A DNA stretch of 22,327 bases from DATDMG01 sp036518955 (GCA_036518955.1 DATDMG010000568.1:1-22327); one strand, 5' to 3'; numbered from the stretch's first letter, positions 7,935-15,916 are shown. Made by a program: numbers and translations. Notes: generated from the sequence alone by a model not told the origin.

Positions 7935-8909
7935 GTGTCCACCGAGAGCGGCACCCGCGCGATCGTGAGCGCGTTGATCGCGAATCTCGGCATCGCGGCG
8001 ACCAAGTTCGTGGCGTTCCTGCTGACCAGGTCCAGCTCGATGCTCGCCGAGTCGGTCCATTCGGTGGCTGACTCGGGCAACCAGGTGCTGCTGCTCGTCG
8101 GCGGCCGGCGGGCCGAGCGGACGGCGACCCCCGAGCATCCCTTTGGGTACGGCCGCCAGCGCTACGTCTACGCGTTCGTCGTGTCGATCGTGCTGTTCAC
8201 CGTCGGTGGGCTGTTCGCGCTCTACGAGGCCTACCACAAGTGGCGGTCCCCGGAGGCGATCGAGGGCCGCTGGTGGTGGCTGCCGCTGGTCGTGCTGCTG
8301 ATCGCGATCGGGTTGGAGGGATTCTCGTTCCGCACCGCGGTCCGCGAGGCGGACCGTGGCCGCGGCACCGCGTCGTGGGTGCGGTACGTGCGCAGCGCCA
8401 AGGCCCCGGAGCTGCCCGTCGTACTGCTCGAGGACCTGGCCGCCCTGTCGGGGCTGGTGCTCGCCCTGCTCGGTGTGGGCCTCACGTTGCTCACCGGTGA
8501 CGGTCGCTGGGACGCCGTCGGCACCGGGGCCATCGGTGCCCTGCTGGTGGCCGTCGCGACAGCGCTTGCGATCGAGATGAACTCACTGATCATCGGGGAG
8601 TCGGCGAGCGCCGCGGATGTTGCCGCCATCCGCGCCGCCCTGATCGGCGGGGCGGTGGAGCGGGTGATCCACATGAAGACGATGCACCTCGGGCCGGAGG
8701 AGCTGTTGGTGGCAGCCAAGATTGCGGTCGACCCCCAGGGGACCGCCGCCGCCGTCGCTGCGGCGATCGACGCCGCCGGGCGGCGCGTCCGGGCGGCAGT
8801 GCCGATCGCCCGGATGATCTATCTCGAACCGGCTGTCGACCGCGGCCCGGTGAGGCCGGACGCAGCGATGGCTGCCGCTGACCCCGCGGACACGGAGCGA
8901 CGCGGATGA
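7935..8909 (+). CDS. Cation diffusion facilitator, ZnT9 (SLC30A9)-like
   Basis: This 324-residue inner-membrane transporter probably moves zinc or a similar divalent cation in exchange for protons. The TM2 metal site is visible as AESVHSVADSGNQ, with His42 and Asp46 at the positions of the canonical Asp/Asp or His/Asp pair. It is followed by the family loop EHPFGYGRQRYVYA. TM5 carries LLEDLAALSG (Glu166, Asp167) in place of the HxxxD of YiiP-like members, as in the SLC30A9-like branch. There are about six hydrophobic segments and a C-terminal ferredoxin-like domain (VERVIHMKTMHLGPEELLVAAKIAV). The GTG has GGGAGG at 7925-7930. The stop overlaps the histidine kinase start as ATGA, so the two are co-translated. 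Confidence 0.88.
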   Translation: MSTESGTRAIVSALIANLGIAATKFVAFLLTRSSSMLAESVHSVADSGNQVLLLVGGRRAERTATPEHPFGYGRQRYVYAFVVSIVLFTVGGLFALYEAYHKWRSPEAIEGRWWWLPLVVLLIAIGLEGFSFRTAVREADRGRGTASWVRYVRSAKAPELPVVLLEDLAALSGLVLALLGVGLTLLTGDGRWDAVGTGAIGALLVAVATALAIEMNSLIIGESASAADVAAIRAALIGGAVERVIHMKTMHLGPEELLVAAKIAVDPQGTAAAVAAAIDAAGRRVRAAVPIARMIYLEPAVDRGPVRPDAAMAAADPADTERRG

Positions 8910-10306
8910 CGGGGACGGCGCGGAAGGAGATGACGCGGCAGGTGTCCGGCCAGGTGTCGAAGCGGCGACCGCCGCGCGCCTCCCAGGCCCTGACGGCGGT
9001 GCTGCAGCAGTCGATCGTGCTCGCCGCCGCGCTCGCCACGCTGCTGTTCGCCGTCCCCCTCGCCGTCTCGGTCCAGGGCCTGTACCGGAACCAGGCGTTC
9101 TCCGAGCTCGCCCGGGATGCCGAGTCGACCCGCGCGTCCATCACCGCGCTGCCGTCCCGCGGCGTCCAGCCGGCCGGGTTGCAGCAGAAGGCCACCACCC
9201 AGCTGGGCGTCTACGACGCCGGCGCACGCTTGATGTACGGGGTGGGCCCGCTGATCGGTGAGGACGTCGTGGCGAACGTCGGCCAGTACGCCGTCGAGGA
9301 GGACGGCGTGGTGAACGGGAACCTGATCGTCGTCGTCCCGATCCCGCGCGACAACGGCGACCTGATGGTGGTGCGGGCGTCACGGCCCTACCAGTCCGTG
9401 CGCAACAAGACGTACGCCACCTGGGCGCTGATGGGCGCGCTGGCAGCCGTCGTCCTGGTGCTCGTCACCGGCCTCGCCCGAGCCCGCGCCCGGCAGATCG
9501 CCCGCCCGCTGGAGGAGCTGGCCGTCGCGGCGAACCAGCTCGGCCAGGGCGACTTCTCGATCCGGGCGGTGCGTTCCGGCGTGCTCGAGGTGGACGCGGT
9601 GAGCACGAACCTGGAGGCGACGGCGCGCCGGCTGGGCGACATGCTGGAGCGGGAGCGGCGGTTCTCGTCGGACGCCAGCCACCAGCTGCGGACACCGCTC
9701 ACCGCCGTCCGGATCGGCCTCGAGGCGGCCCTGCTCACGCCGGGGGGTGACCTGCGGAGCGCCGCGGTGGACGCGCTGAACGGCCTGGACCGGCTCGAGC
9801 AGACCGTCGAGGACCTGCTCCTGCTCGCCCGGGACGTCTCCGGCCAGTCGGCGATCCCGGTGCCGGTCGTCGTGACCGAGGCGGCGGGCCAGTGGGGCGA
9901 GCTGCTGACGCGCGAGAACCGCTGGCTGGACCTGCGGATCGACCACAACGTGCCGCAGGCCGCCGTCTCGGCGCCGGCGCTGCGGACCGTGCTGGACGTG
10001 CTGCTCGGCAACGCTCTCGTCCACGGCGGCGGCACGGTGACCGTGCGGGTCGAGGACGCCGGTGACGCCGTCGTGGTCGAGGTCGGCGACGAGGGATCAG
10101 GGGTGGCCGCCGACCCGTCCGTGATCTTCCGGCGACGCTCGCCGCAGGCGCGCGGTACGGGTATCGGGCTGGCGCTCGCCCGCTCCCTGATCGAGGCGGA
10201 CGGCGGCCGGCTGGAGTTGACCCGGGCCCGTCCCGCGACCTTCACCGTGCTGTTGCCCGTCGCCCACGAGACGGCCCAGCCGCTGCAGGCGTCGGCCACC
10301 GGCTGA
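8906..10306 (+). CDS. Sensor histidine kinase
   Basis: This 466-residue membrane sensor has TM1 at about 34-56, an extracytoplasmic sensor region of about 110 residues (57-168), TM2 at about 173-191, and a HAMP linker (ARQIARPLEELAVAANQLGQGD). The dimerisation helix has the H-box FSSDASHQLRTPLT, with the phosphorylated His near 259. The ATPase domain has an N-box (LLGNALVHGG), a G1 box (VGDEGSGV) and a G2 box (RGTGIGLALARSLI). The N-box reads NALVHG where many kinases have NAxKY/H. It overlaps the transporter gene by four bases. Its likely partner is the response regulator on the opposite strand, 60 bp away. The ligand is unknown; co-translation with the transporter hints at metal or envelope sensing, which is inference. 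Confidence 0.92.
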   Translation: MTGTARKEMTRQVSGQVSKRRPPRASQALTAVLQQSIVLAAALATLLFAVPLAVSVQGLYRNQAFSELARDAESTRASITALPSRGVQPAGLQQKATTQLGVYDAGARLMYGVGPLIGEDVVANVGQYAVEEDGVVNGNLIVVVPIPRDNGDLMVVRASRPYQSVRNKTYATWALMGALAAVVLVLVTGLARARARQIARPLEELAVAANQLGQGDFSIRAVRSGVLEVDAVSTNLEATARRLGDMLERERRFSSDASHQLRTPLTAVRIGLEAALLTPGGDLRSAAVDALNGLDRLEQTVEDLLLLARDVSGQSAIPVPVVVTEAAGQWGELLTRENRWLDLRIDHNVPQAAVSAPALRTVLDVLLGNALVHGGGTVTVRVEDAGDAVVVEVGDEGSGVAADPSVIFRRRSPQARGTGIGLALARSLIEADGGRLELTRARPATFTVLLPVAHETAQPLQASATG

Positions 10307-10321
10307 ACCGCGGTCAGCCGG
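10299..10321. terminator. Candidate bidirectional hairpin between convergent kinase and regulator genes
   Basis: CCGGCTGA (10299-10306) and TCAGCCGG (10314-10321) form an 8-bp perfect GC-rich stem around a 7-base loop. The kinase stop codon lies in the left arm. There is no T-run on either side, so it is not a classic intrinsic terminator, though such hairpins are common ends in high-GC actinobacteria. Further copies of CCGCGGTCAGC or a close variant follow up to 10370. Confidence 0.45.
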
Positions 10322-10366
10322 TGGCCGCGGTCAGCCCGAACCGCGGTCGGCCGGCCCGGTCCGCGG

Positions 10367-11080
10367 TCAGCTCCCCGGCGGGTCGTACCGGTAGCCGTAT
10401 CCCCGCAGGGTGACGATGCAGGCCGGGTCCTCGCCGTGCTCGGCGAGCTTGCGGCGCAGCGACGAGACGTGCATGTCCAGGGTCTTCGTCGACCCGGACC
10501 AGTGCTCGTCCCAGACCTGCGACATCAGTTGCTCCCGGGTCACCGCCTGGCCGTGCGCGGCGACGAGGCGGGCCAGCAGGTCGAATTCCTTCGGTCGCAG
10601 GGCCACCTCCCGGTTGCTCACCTCGACGCGCCGCGCTCCCAGGTCGAGCTTCAGATCGCCGATCGTCAGCACCTCGCCGGCCGTGGTGCCCGGGGGAGGG
10701 CCCTGGCGCCGCAGGTGGGCCCGGATCCGGGCCAGCAGGACCGGTAGCCGGAAAGGCTTGGTCAAGTAGTCGTCGGCGCCCGCCTCCAGGCCGAGCACGA
10801 CGTCGACGTCCTCGGCGCGGGCCGACAGCACGACGATGACCGTCGACGGGATCGTCGAGCGCAGCAGCCGGCACAGCTCGACGCCGTCCAGGTCGGGTAG
10901 GCCGAGGTCGAGCAGGACGAGTACGGGCGGCTCGAGGGACGCCAGCTCGAGCGCCTCGGCGGCCGTCAGCGCCCAGAGGACGTCGTAGCCCTGAGCCTGC
11001 AGGGCCGCCGTCAGGGGGCGCCCGATGGATTCGTCGTCCTCGACGACGAGCAGGGTGAGATCGGTCCCGTCCGCGGTCAC
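10367..11080 (-). CDS. OmpR/PhoB-family response regulator
   Basis: This 237-residue transcription factor has a receiver domain with the acidic pair Asp15/Asp16, the phosphoacceptor Asp58 in LVLLDLGLPDLDG, Ser85 in VLSARAED and Lys107 in DDYLTKPF. The C-terminal winged helix runs from about 140, with LRPKEFDLLARLVAAHGQAV, WSGSTKTLDMHVSSLRRKL and VTLRGYGYRYDPPG, which are characteristic of OmpR/PhoB proteins. The GTG at 11080 has TAGGGT six bases upstream and looks leaderless. It is convergent with the histidine kinase, an unusual arrangement for a cognate pair. It is not obviously MtrA: no MtrB or LpqB gene adjoins it. Confidence 0.93.
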   Translation of the reverse strand: MTADGTDLTLLVVEDDESIGRPLTAALQAQGYDVLWALTAAEALELASLEPPVLVLLDLGLPDLDGVELCRLLRSTIPSTVIVVLSARAEDVDVVLGLEAGADDYLTKPFRLPVLLARIRAHLRRQGPPPGTTAGEVLTIGDLKLDLGARRVEVSNREVALRPKEFDLLARLVAAHGQAVTREQLMSQVWDEHWSGSTKTLDMHVSSLRRKLAEHGEDPACIVTLRGYGYRYDPPGS

Positions 11081-11086
11081 AAGCAG

Positions 11087-11092
11087 ACCCTA
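11087..11092 (-). promoter_or_regulatory. -10-like TAGGGT upstream of the response regulator
   Basis: On the minus strand TAGGGT is followed by six bases (CTGCTT) and then the GTG at 11080. This is the same hexamer and spacing as at manB, and fits a leaderless transcript. No -35 match is evident. Confidence 0.5.
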
Positions 11093-11230
11093 CGATGCGG
11101 CGCGCCGTCGCAGGTGATCCTGATGATGCAAGGCGGCGTGGCGCGCCCACGTCAGGGTGTCCGTTGGTGTTGCCGGACGGTGAGTTGACCCGCCGCTGAC
11201 ATTCCGTAGGGGTAGGGCTGGCACAGGGGT

Positions 11231-11280
11231 TTTTACTGTCGTGATTGTTAGTGAGAGATCTAGTACTGAGAGTGATTGTG
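11231..11280. promoter_or_regulatory. AT-rich island with GTGATTGT direct repeat in a divergent intergenic region
   Basis: Nineteen of these 50 bases are G or C (38%), against more than 70% around it. GTGATTGT occurs at 11241-11248 and again at 11272-11279, 31 bp apart. AGTGAGAG (11250-11257) and ACTGAGAG (11265-11272) form a second related pair. The island lies in the 233-bp gap between the response regulator (-) and the four-helix membrane gene (+). A TTGACC at 11185-11190, 16 bp before TAGGGG, is a possible promoter upstream. It is most likely regulatory; the binding protein is unknown. Confidence 0.5.
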
Positions 11281-11313
11281 GCACGCTTGGACCGAGTTCT
11301 GAGAGGTGCGCCC

Positions 11314-11868
11314 GTGACGTCCCCGCCCTACGCCGCGCCGCCGCCGGCCGGCCGTTCCTCATCGGGCCAGCCGGTGCCCGATCCGTTCTTCCGTCCCGTC
11401 CATCCGACGCCGAGCGGCGTCCCGATGAGCCCGTCGCCGTCGACGTCCGCGCGCCCGGTGGCGTCCCCGGCGGTTCTCGGTGCGGCGTTCGAGGGCCTGC
11501 TGCGCCGCGGGCTCGGGGCGGCCGGGCTGCTCGGGATCGCGCTCGTCCACCTGCTGGATCTGCCGGCCACCTTGACCGCGAGGCCTTACCTCGGGTGGGC
11601 CCATGTCGCGCAGATCCTCGTCTCGGTGGCGCTCGCCGAGGTCCTGCTGCGCCGCGGCGGCCCGATCCGGTGGCTGCTGGCGGCCCTGGTGGCCGCGACG
11701 GCGTTGCTCGGGGACCTGCTCGGCCGGGTGAGCCGGCTGCCGATGACCGATGCGGACCTCGCCGGCTGGTTCGCCCCCCTCGCCCTGGCCTCGGCGTTCG
11801 TGGAGGTCGCCGTCCTGGTGCTGGCGGCCGTCGCGCTGCTCCCGCGAAGCGGGCAACCCGACTCGTGA
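11314..11868 (+). CDS. Four-helix membrane protein, function unknown
   Basis: This 184-residue protein has a Pro/Ser-rich cytoplasmic-looking N-terminus (residues 1-52). Four hydrophobic segments follow at about 65-83, 95-112, 119-137 and 152-176. The patterns HLLDLPATLTARPYLG and GRVSRLP...WFAPLALASAFVE recall a family of uncharacterised actinobacterial membrane proteins with HLxDLP...YLG and SRTTGLP...WxEPLGLASLFVE; this is from memory and not tested. The GTG at 11314 is chosen because GAGAGG lies seven bases upstream. A TTG at 11245 would extend the frame through the AT-rich island and would use a TTA codon, so it is unlikely. No substrate or partner can be assigned. Confidence 0.7.
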   Translation: MTSPPYAAPPPAGRSSSGQPVPDPFFRPVHPTPSGVPMSPSPSTSARPVASPAVLGAAFEGLLRRGLGAAGLLGIALVHLLDLPATLTARPYLGWAHVAQILVSVALAEVLLRRGGPIRWLLAALVAATALLGDLLGRVSRLPMTDADLAGWFAPLALASAFVEVAVLVLAAVALLPRSGQPDS

Positions 11869-11879
11869 TCATGATCACG
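11864..11879. promoter_or_regulatory. 16-bp perfect palindrome CGTGATCATGATCACG
   Basis: This palindrome spans the stop codon (11866-11868) of the four-helix membrane gene and lies 80 bp before dedA. It contains two adjacent TGATCA half-palindromes. It could be a dimeric repressor operator for dedA or a hairpin at the end of the first transcript. The sequence alone cannot separate these. Confidence 0.4.
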
Positions 11880-11885
11880 CCACGC

Positions 11886-11910
11886 GCCGGGCCGGGCCGG
11901 GCCGGGTCGG
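11886..11910. repeat. GCCGG pentanucleotide repeats
   Basis: Four exact copies of GCCGG (11886-11905) are followed by one GTCGG. The run lies in the non-coding gap before dedA. It may simply reflect slippage in high-GC DNA. Confidence 0.8.
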
Positions 11911-11939
11911 GGTGCCGGGCTGCGTGGGAGGCTGTCCCC

Positions 11940-11963
11940 GTGACACGGGCGGCGAACGGATGA
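11940..11963 (+). CDS. Possible seven-codon leader ORF coupled to dedA
   Basis: A GTG at 11940 opens VTRAANG and then TGA, which overlaps the dedA ATG as ATGA. A strong GGGAGG lies about eight bases before this GTG, whereas the dedA ATG itself has only a weak GC-rich upstream sequence. Ribosomes could therefore load on the mini-ORF and re-initiate at dedA. There is no conservation evidence available here, so the ORF may be chance. Confidence 0.3.
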   Translation: MTRAANG

Positions 11964-12610
11964 GCGTTCTCCTGGACGGCCTCCTCACCGTCCCTCCGAT
12001 GGTGGCGTACCTCCTGATCGGATTGCTGGTCTTCGGTGAAGCGGCGATCTTCGTGGGGTTCGTTCTGCCGGGGGAGACGGCCGTCGTGCTCGGCGGGGTG
12101 CTGGCATCGAGGCAGCAGATCGACATCGTGGTGCTGTGCGTGCTCGTGGTGATCGCCGCGATCATCGGCGACAGCGTGGGCTTCGAGGTCGGCAAGCACT
12201 TCGGGGAACGGGTGCTGCGCTGGCGGCCGCTGCGGGCGCACGGGCGTCGGCTGGACGGCGCCCGGCAGTTCCTCCGGGAGCGCGGAGCCATCGCGGTGTT
12301 CCTCGGTCGGTGGACGGCGTTCCTGCGGGCGGTGATGCCCGGGCTGGCGGGGGTGAGCCGGATGTCCTACCGGCGCTTCCTGGTCTTCAACGCCCTCGGC
12401 GGTTTCGCCTGGGGGCTGACGTTCTGCCTGGTGGGCTACCTGGCCGGGGCGTCCTACGAGGTGGTCGCCCGGGGGATCGGCACGGCCGGGGCCGTGGTGA
12501 CCGGGCTCGTCGTCCTGGTCGCCCTGGTCGGTTGGCATTGGCGCCGTCGGCACGCGGAGCGCACCCCTGACCGTGGTCCGGACCGCAGCCCCGGGACTGC
12601 CGAGGGGTGA
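11960..12610 (+). CDS. DedA family membrane protein
   Basis: This 216-residue protein of the DedA/VTT (SNARE-associated, PF09335) family has the hallmark features: FGEAAIFVGFVLPGETAVVLGGVLA (about 25-49) with the reentrant-helix acidic residues, GDSVGFEVGKHFGERVL, and RERGAIAVFLGRWTAFLRAVMPGLAG. The last contains the conserved Gly-Arg and the two essential-type arginines. Five or six hydrophobic segments are visible, and the C-terminal tail is charged. DedA proteins translocate undecaprenyl phosphate or phospholipids across the membrane, and affect envelope homeostasis. ATG 11960 is the start that gives the normal DedA N-terminus. It follows the four-helix membrane gene after 91 bp containing a palindrome and short GCCGG repeats. 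Confidence 0.92.
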   Translation: MSVLLDGLLTVPPMVAYLLIGLLVFGEAAIFVGFVLPGETAVVLGGVLASRQQIDIVVLCVLVVIAAIIGDSVGFEVGKHFGERVLRWRPLRAHGRRLDGARQFLRERGAIAVFLGRWTAFLRAVMPGLAGVSRMSYRRFLVFNALGGFAWGLTFCLVGYLAGASYEVVARGIGTAGAVVTGLVVLVALVGWHWRRRHAERTPDRGPDRSPGTAEG

Positions 12611-12620
12611 CCCCGGACGG

Positions 12621-13289
12621 TCAGCCGGAGACCAGGCGGACGGCGTAGCCGGCTACCAGGAGGTATCCGGCCGCGCCTGTCGCCGTCCGCGCCCAGGCCG
12701 GCATCCGGGCGCCCGCGAACGACCCGATCGCCGCGAGTGCGAGCTGCCAGGCGAGGGAGGCCGCGAAGACGCCGGCGACGAACGCGCAACCCGCCGCCCA
12801 ACCGGTGACCGTGGTGCCCAACCCGGCCGCGAGGATCACGAAGTAGACGGCCGTCATCGGGTTGATCGCGGTCAGGGCCACGAACCGGGCCAGCACCCGG
12901 GACCCGCGGACGCCGTCCCGGCTCCCGTCCGGGTCGGTGGCCGGGTCGGTGGCCGGGTCGGTGGCCGGCGCCGCCGGCTCGGTCGGGCTACGGGCGGACC
13001 GGAGGGCCAGCAGGCCCCGGCCGGCGACGCCGGCGAGCACGACGGCGCCGAGCAGCTGGACGGGCCGGGTCGCCCCGGCCAGGGCGCGGGTCACCCCGGT
13101 GCCGGCGGCGGTGGCCAGCCCCGCGTAGCCGAAGTCCACCAGGGCCACCCCGGCGGCGGCGGGTGCTGCGCCGCGCCACCCGTGGGCCACGCCCTGCTGC
13201 AGGATCAGCACGCCGATGGCCCCCAGCGGGACCGCGACGGCGAGCCCCGCCACGATCCCGGCCAGTGCGGCGCCCCACGGCAGGTCCAT
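12621..13289 (-). CDS. LysE family exporter (amino acid or small-metabolite efflux)
   Basis: This 222-residue inner-membrane protein begins MDLPWGAALAGIVAGLAVAVPLGAIG, the usual LysE/RhtB start with the conserved PxGP-like region as VPLGAIG. It has about six hydrophobic segments. The family motif TAINPMTAVYFVILAAGLG (about 124-142) precedes TM4. The central loop between TM3 and TM4 contains ATDPATDPATDP, encoded by three exact 12-bp repeats. ATG 13289 is preferred over the GTG at 13313 because it gives the family N-terminus and TAGCGT lies eight bases upstream of it. The substrate is not predictable. It is convergent with dedA, with only 10 bp between stops. Confidence 0.85.
   Translation of the reverse strand: MDLPWGAALAGIVAGLAVAVPLGAIGVLILQQGVAHGWRGAAPAAAGVALVDFGYAGLATAAGTGVTRALAGATRPVQLLGAVVLAGVAGRGLLALRSARSPTEPAAPATDPATDPATDPDGSRDGVRGSRVLARFVALTAINPMTAVYFVILAAGLGTTVTGWAAGCAFVAGVFAASLAWQLALAAIGSFAGARMPAWARTATGAAGYLLVAGYAVRLVSG
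12931..12966. repeat. Three exact 12-bp repeats inside the LysE gene
   Basis: The unit GGGTCGGTGGCC occurs three times in a row. On the coding strand it adds ATDP units in the loop between TM3 and TM4, so copy-number change would alter loop length without a frameshift. Confidence 0.95.
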
Positions 13290-13297
13290 GACGGCGC

Positions 13298-13303
13298 ACG
13301 CTA
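13298..13303 (-). promoter_or_regulatory. -10-like TAGCGT upstream of the LysE gene
   Basis: On the minus strand TAGCGT lies eight bases before the ATG at 13289, so a transcript would have a leader of about two bases. This supports the shorter start. No -35 match is seen. Confidence 0.4.
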
Positions 13304-13460
13304 GCGCTGCCACCAGGTACGGTCACCGGGATTATCGTGCCCTCCGGCCGCATCGCCAGGGCGGCCCGAGCCTTGCTACCGTGGACGATGTTCCGGCGTG
13401 GGTGATGCCGCAGGCCCAGAGGGGCCGCGCCGGGTCGAGCGGACGTCGTCCGGTGGCAGC

Positions 13461-13499
13461 GTGGGCGGGCACCGGCGCACCGGTCCGCTCTGCCCCCAC
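13461..13499 (+). promoter_or_regulatory. GC-rich hairpin in the ahcY upstream region
   Basis: GTGGGCGGGCA (13461-13471) can pair with TGCCCCCAC (13491-13499), giving a nine-pair stem with bulged bases around a loop containing two CACCGG copies. It lies 57-95 bases before the ahcY start and may belong to its 5' untranslated region. A conserved RNA family is not recognised. Confidence 0.3.
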
Positions 13500-13507
13500 G
13501 AGCCGGC

Positions 13508-13521
13508 ACCTGCCGAAGGTT
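13508..13521 (+). promoter_or_regulatory. Repeat hairpin 1 upstream of ahcY (ACCTGCCGAAGGTT)
   Basis: ACCT and AGGT form a small inverted repeat around a five-base spacer. The same 14-mer recurs with two changes at 13539-13552, exactly 31 bp downstream. Confidence 0.45.
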
Positions 13522-13538
13522 CCCGGCCATCCACCGTA

Positions 13539-13552
13539 ACCTGCGAAAGGTT
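13539..13552 (+). promoter_or_regulatory. Repeat hairpin 2 covering the ahcY ribosome-binding site (ACCTGCGAAAGGTT)
   Basis: Twelve of 14 bases match the first copy. Including the A at 13538, AACCT pairs with AGGTT around GCGAA. The right arm contains the Shine-Dalgarno AAAGG (13546-13550), which ends five bases before the ATG at 13556. A folded form would hide the ribosome-binding site, and a protein dimer bound here could block translation or transcription. Confidence 0.5.
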
Positions 13553-13555
13553 GTC

Positions 13556-15001
<1,446 letters not shown>

Positions 15002-15007
<6 letters not shown>

Positions 15008-15029
15008 CCCGCTACTGACCCGTTACTGA
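15002..15029. repeat. 11-bp repeats giving stop codons in all three frames after ahcY
   Basis: TACTGACCCG occurs twice, 11 bp apart, followed by the partial copy TTACTGA. TGA codons fall at 15005, 15016 and 15027, one in each plus-strand frame. The array covers the end of ahcY and the TAA of the convergent RDD gene. Confidence 0.75.
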
Positions 15030-15904
15030 TCGGCCTCGCCGACGAGCCCCGTGGAGCCGGCCGAGAGCGGGGGCGCCGCCGCCCGGCGGCGTTCCCGCTC
15101 GACCTGGGCCGCGCGGTCCGCGCGCAGCCGGGCCAGGTCCCGTTCCCGGCGTTCGGCCAGGACGGCCGCCATGAACTGCTCGGGGTGCACCCCGGCCGGC
15201 GCCGGCGGGGCCACGTGCCGGCCGACCTCGGCAGCGAGCAGGACGCCCAGCCTGGCCCGGGAGGCGGGGTGCAGCGCCGCCGCCCGGGCCAGGAACTGCC
15301 GGACGGCGAGAGCCAGGGCGTCCGGCAGGTGGCCGATGTCGGCCTCCCGGGCCCAGCCGGCCAGCATCGGCGGCATCACCACCGGCGGCACGGTGACGCC
15401 GCCGGCCCGCTCCCGGATCACGTAGGTGCCGGCGAGGAAATCCCCGACGCGCCGGCCGCGCACGTTGGTCAGGGACACGATCAGCGCGACCGCGCCGACG
15501 GTGAGGTAGATCTCGAAGATGCCGACGAGCCCGCGGACCAGCGCCTGTCGGAACCGGATCGGCCCGCCGTCGTCCCGCACCACGCGCAGGCCGGCGGCGA
15601 GCTTGCCGAGGGATCGCCCGCGGCTCAGCGTCTCGACGGTGACGGGCAGGCCGAGCAGCACCGCGACCGTGACGGCGAGGGTGGCGGCTGCGACCGCGGC
15701 GTCGTCCAGGGAGCCGAAGCCGGCGTTGAGCGTCGTCAGCAGGGTGAGGTAGACGGCCACCTGGACGACGATGTCCAGCATCAGCGCGAGCGCCCGGGTG
15801 GCGAACGACGCCGGGCGCAGCTCCAGGACGACCGCCTCGCCGGTGACCAGCTCCGCAGGCAGGCCGAGTTCCCGGAGGATCTGGGTCGGGGCCGGCTGCG
15901 TCAC
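15023..15904 (-). CDS. RDD family membrane protein
   Basis: This 293-residue protein has the RDD pattern: ELRPASFATRALALMLDIVV (start of TM1, with the R/D signature), a second hydrophobic segment (AAVAAATLAVTVAVLLGLPVTVE), the typical GRSLGKLAAGLRVVRDDGGP motif, then RFRQALVRGLVGIFEIYLTVG and VRGRRVGDFLAGTYVIRER. The cytoplasmic C-terminal third is charged and rich in Arg and Ala. Some RDD proteins act in ion or osmolyte transport, but most are unassigned. The GTG at 15904 is chosen over the one at 15934 because TACCGT lies exactly six bases upstream. It diverges from the SpoIIM-like gene and is part of the cluster with MoxR and DUF58. Confidence 0.85.
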   Translation of the reverse strand: MTQPAPTQILRELGLPAELVTGEAVVLELRPASFATRALALMLDIVVQVAVYLTLLTTLNAGFGSLDDAAVAAATLAVTVAVLLGLPVTVETLSRGRSLGKLAAGLRVVRDDGGPIRFRQALVRGLVGIFEIYLTVGAVALIVSLTNVRGRRVGDFLAGTYVIRERAGGVTVPPVVMPPMLAGWAREADIGHLPDALALAVRQFLARAAALHPASRARLGVLLAAEVGRHVAPPAPAGVHPEQFMAAVLAERRERDLARLRADRAAQVERERRRAAAPPLSAGSTGLVGEADQ

Positions 15905-15910
15905 GCTCCG

Positions 15911-15916
15911 ACGGTA
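15911..15916 (-). promoter_or_regulatory. -10-like TACCGT upstream of the RDD gene
   Basis: On the minus strand TACCGT is followed by six bases (CGGAGC) and the GTG at 15904. It faces the TAGGCT of the SpoIIM-like gene 73 bp away, making a compact divergent promoter. Confidence 0.45.

Noticed and set aside
10367..11080. mtrA, because it is an OmpR-type regulator in the same neighbourhood as ahcY
   Set aside because: No mtrB or lpqB adjoins it, it lies on the other side of the LysE and dedA genes from ahcY, and the only nearby kinase is convergent.
11245..11313. N-terminal extension of the four-helix membrane protein from a TTG start
   Set aside because: The extension runs through AT-rich DNA, uses a rare TTA codon and has no ribosome-binding site, while the GTG at 11314 has GAGAGG at good spacing.
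13314..13555. SAH or SAM riboswitch before ahcY
   Set aside because: I could not find the conserved core of the SAH riboswitch or a SAM riboswitch; only simple hairpins and the 14-bp repeat are visible.
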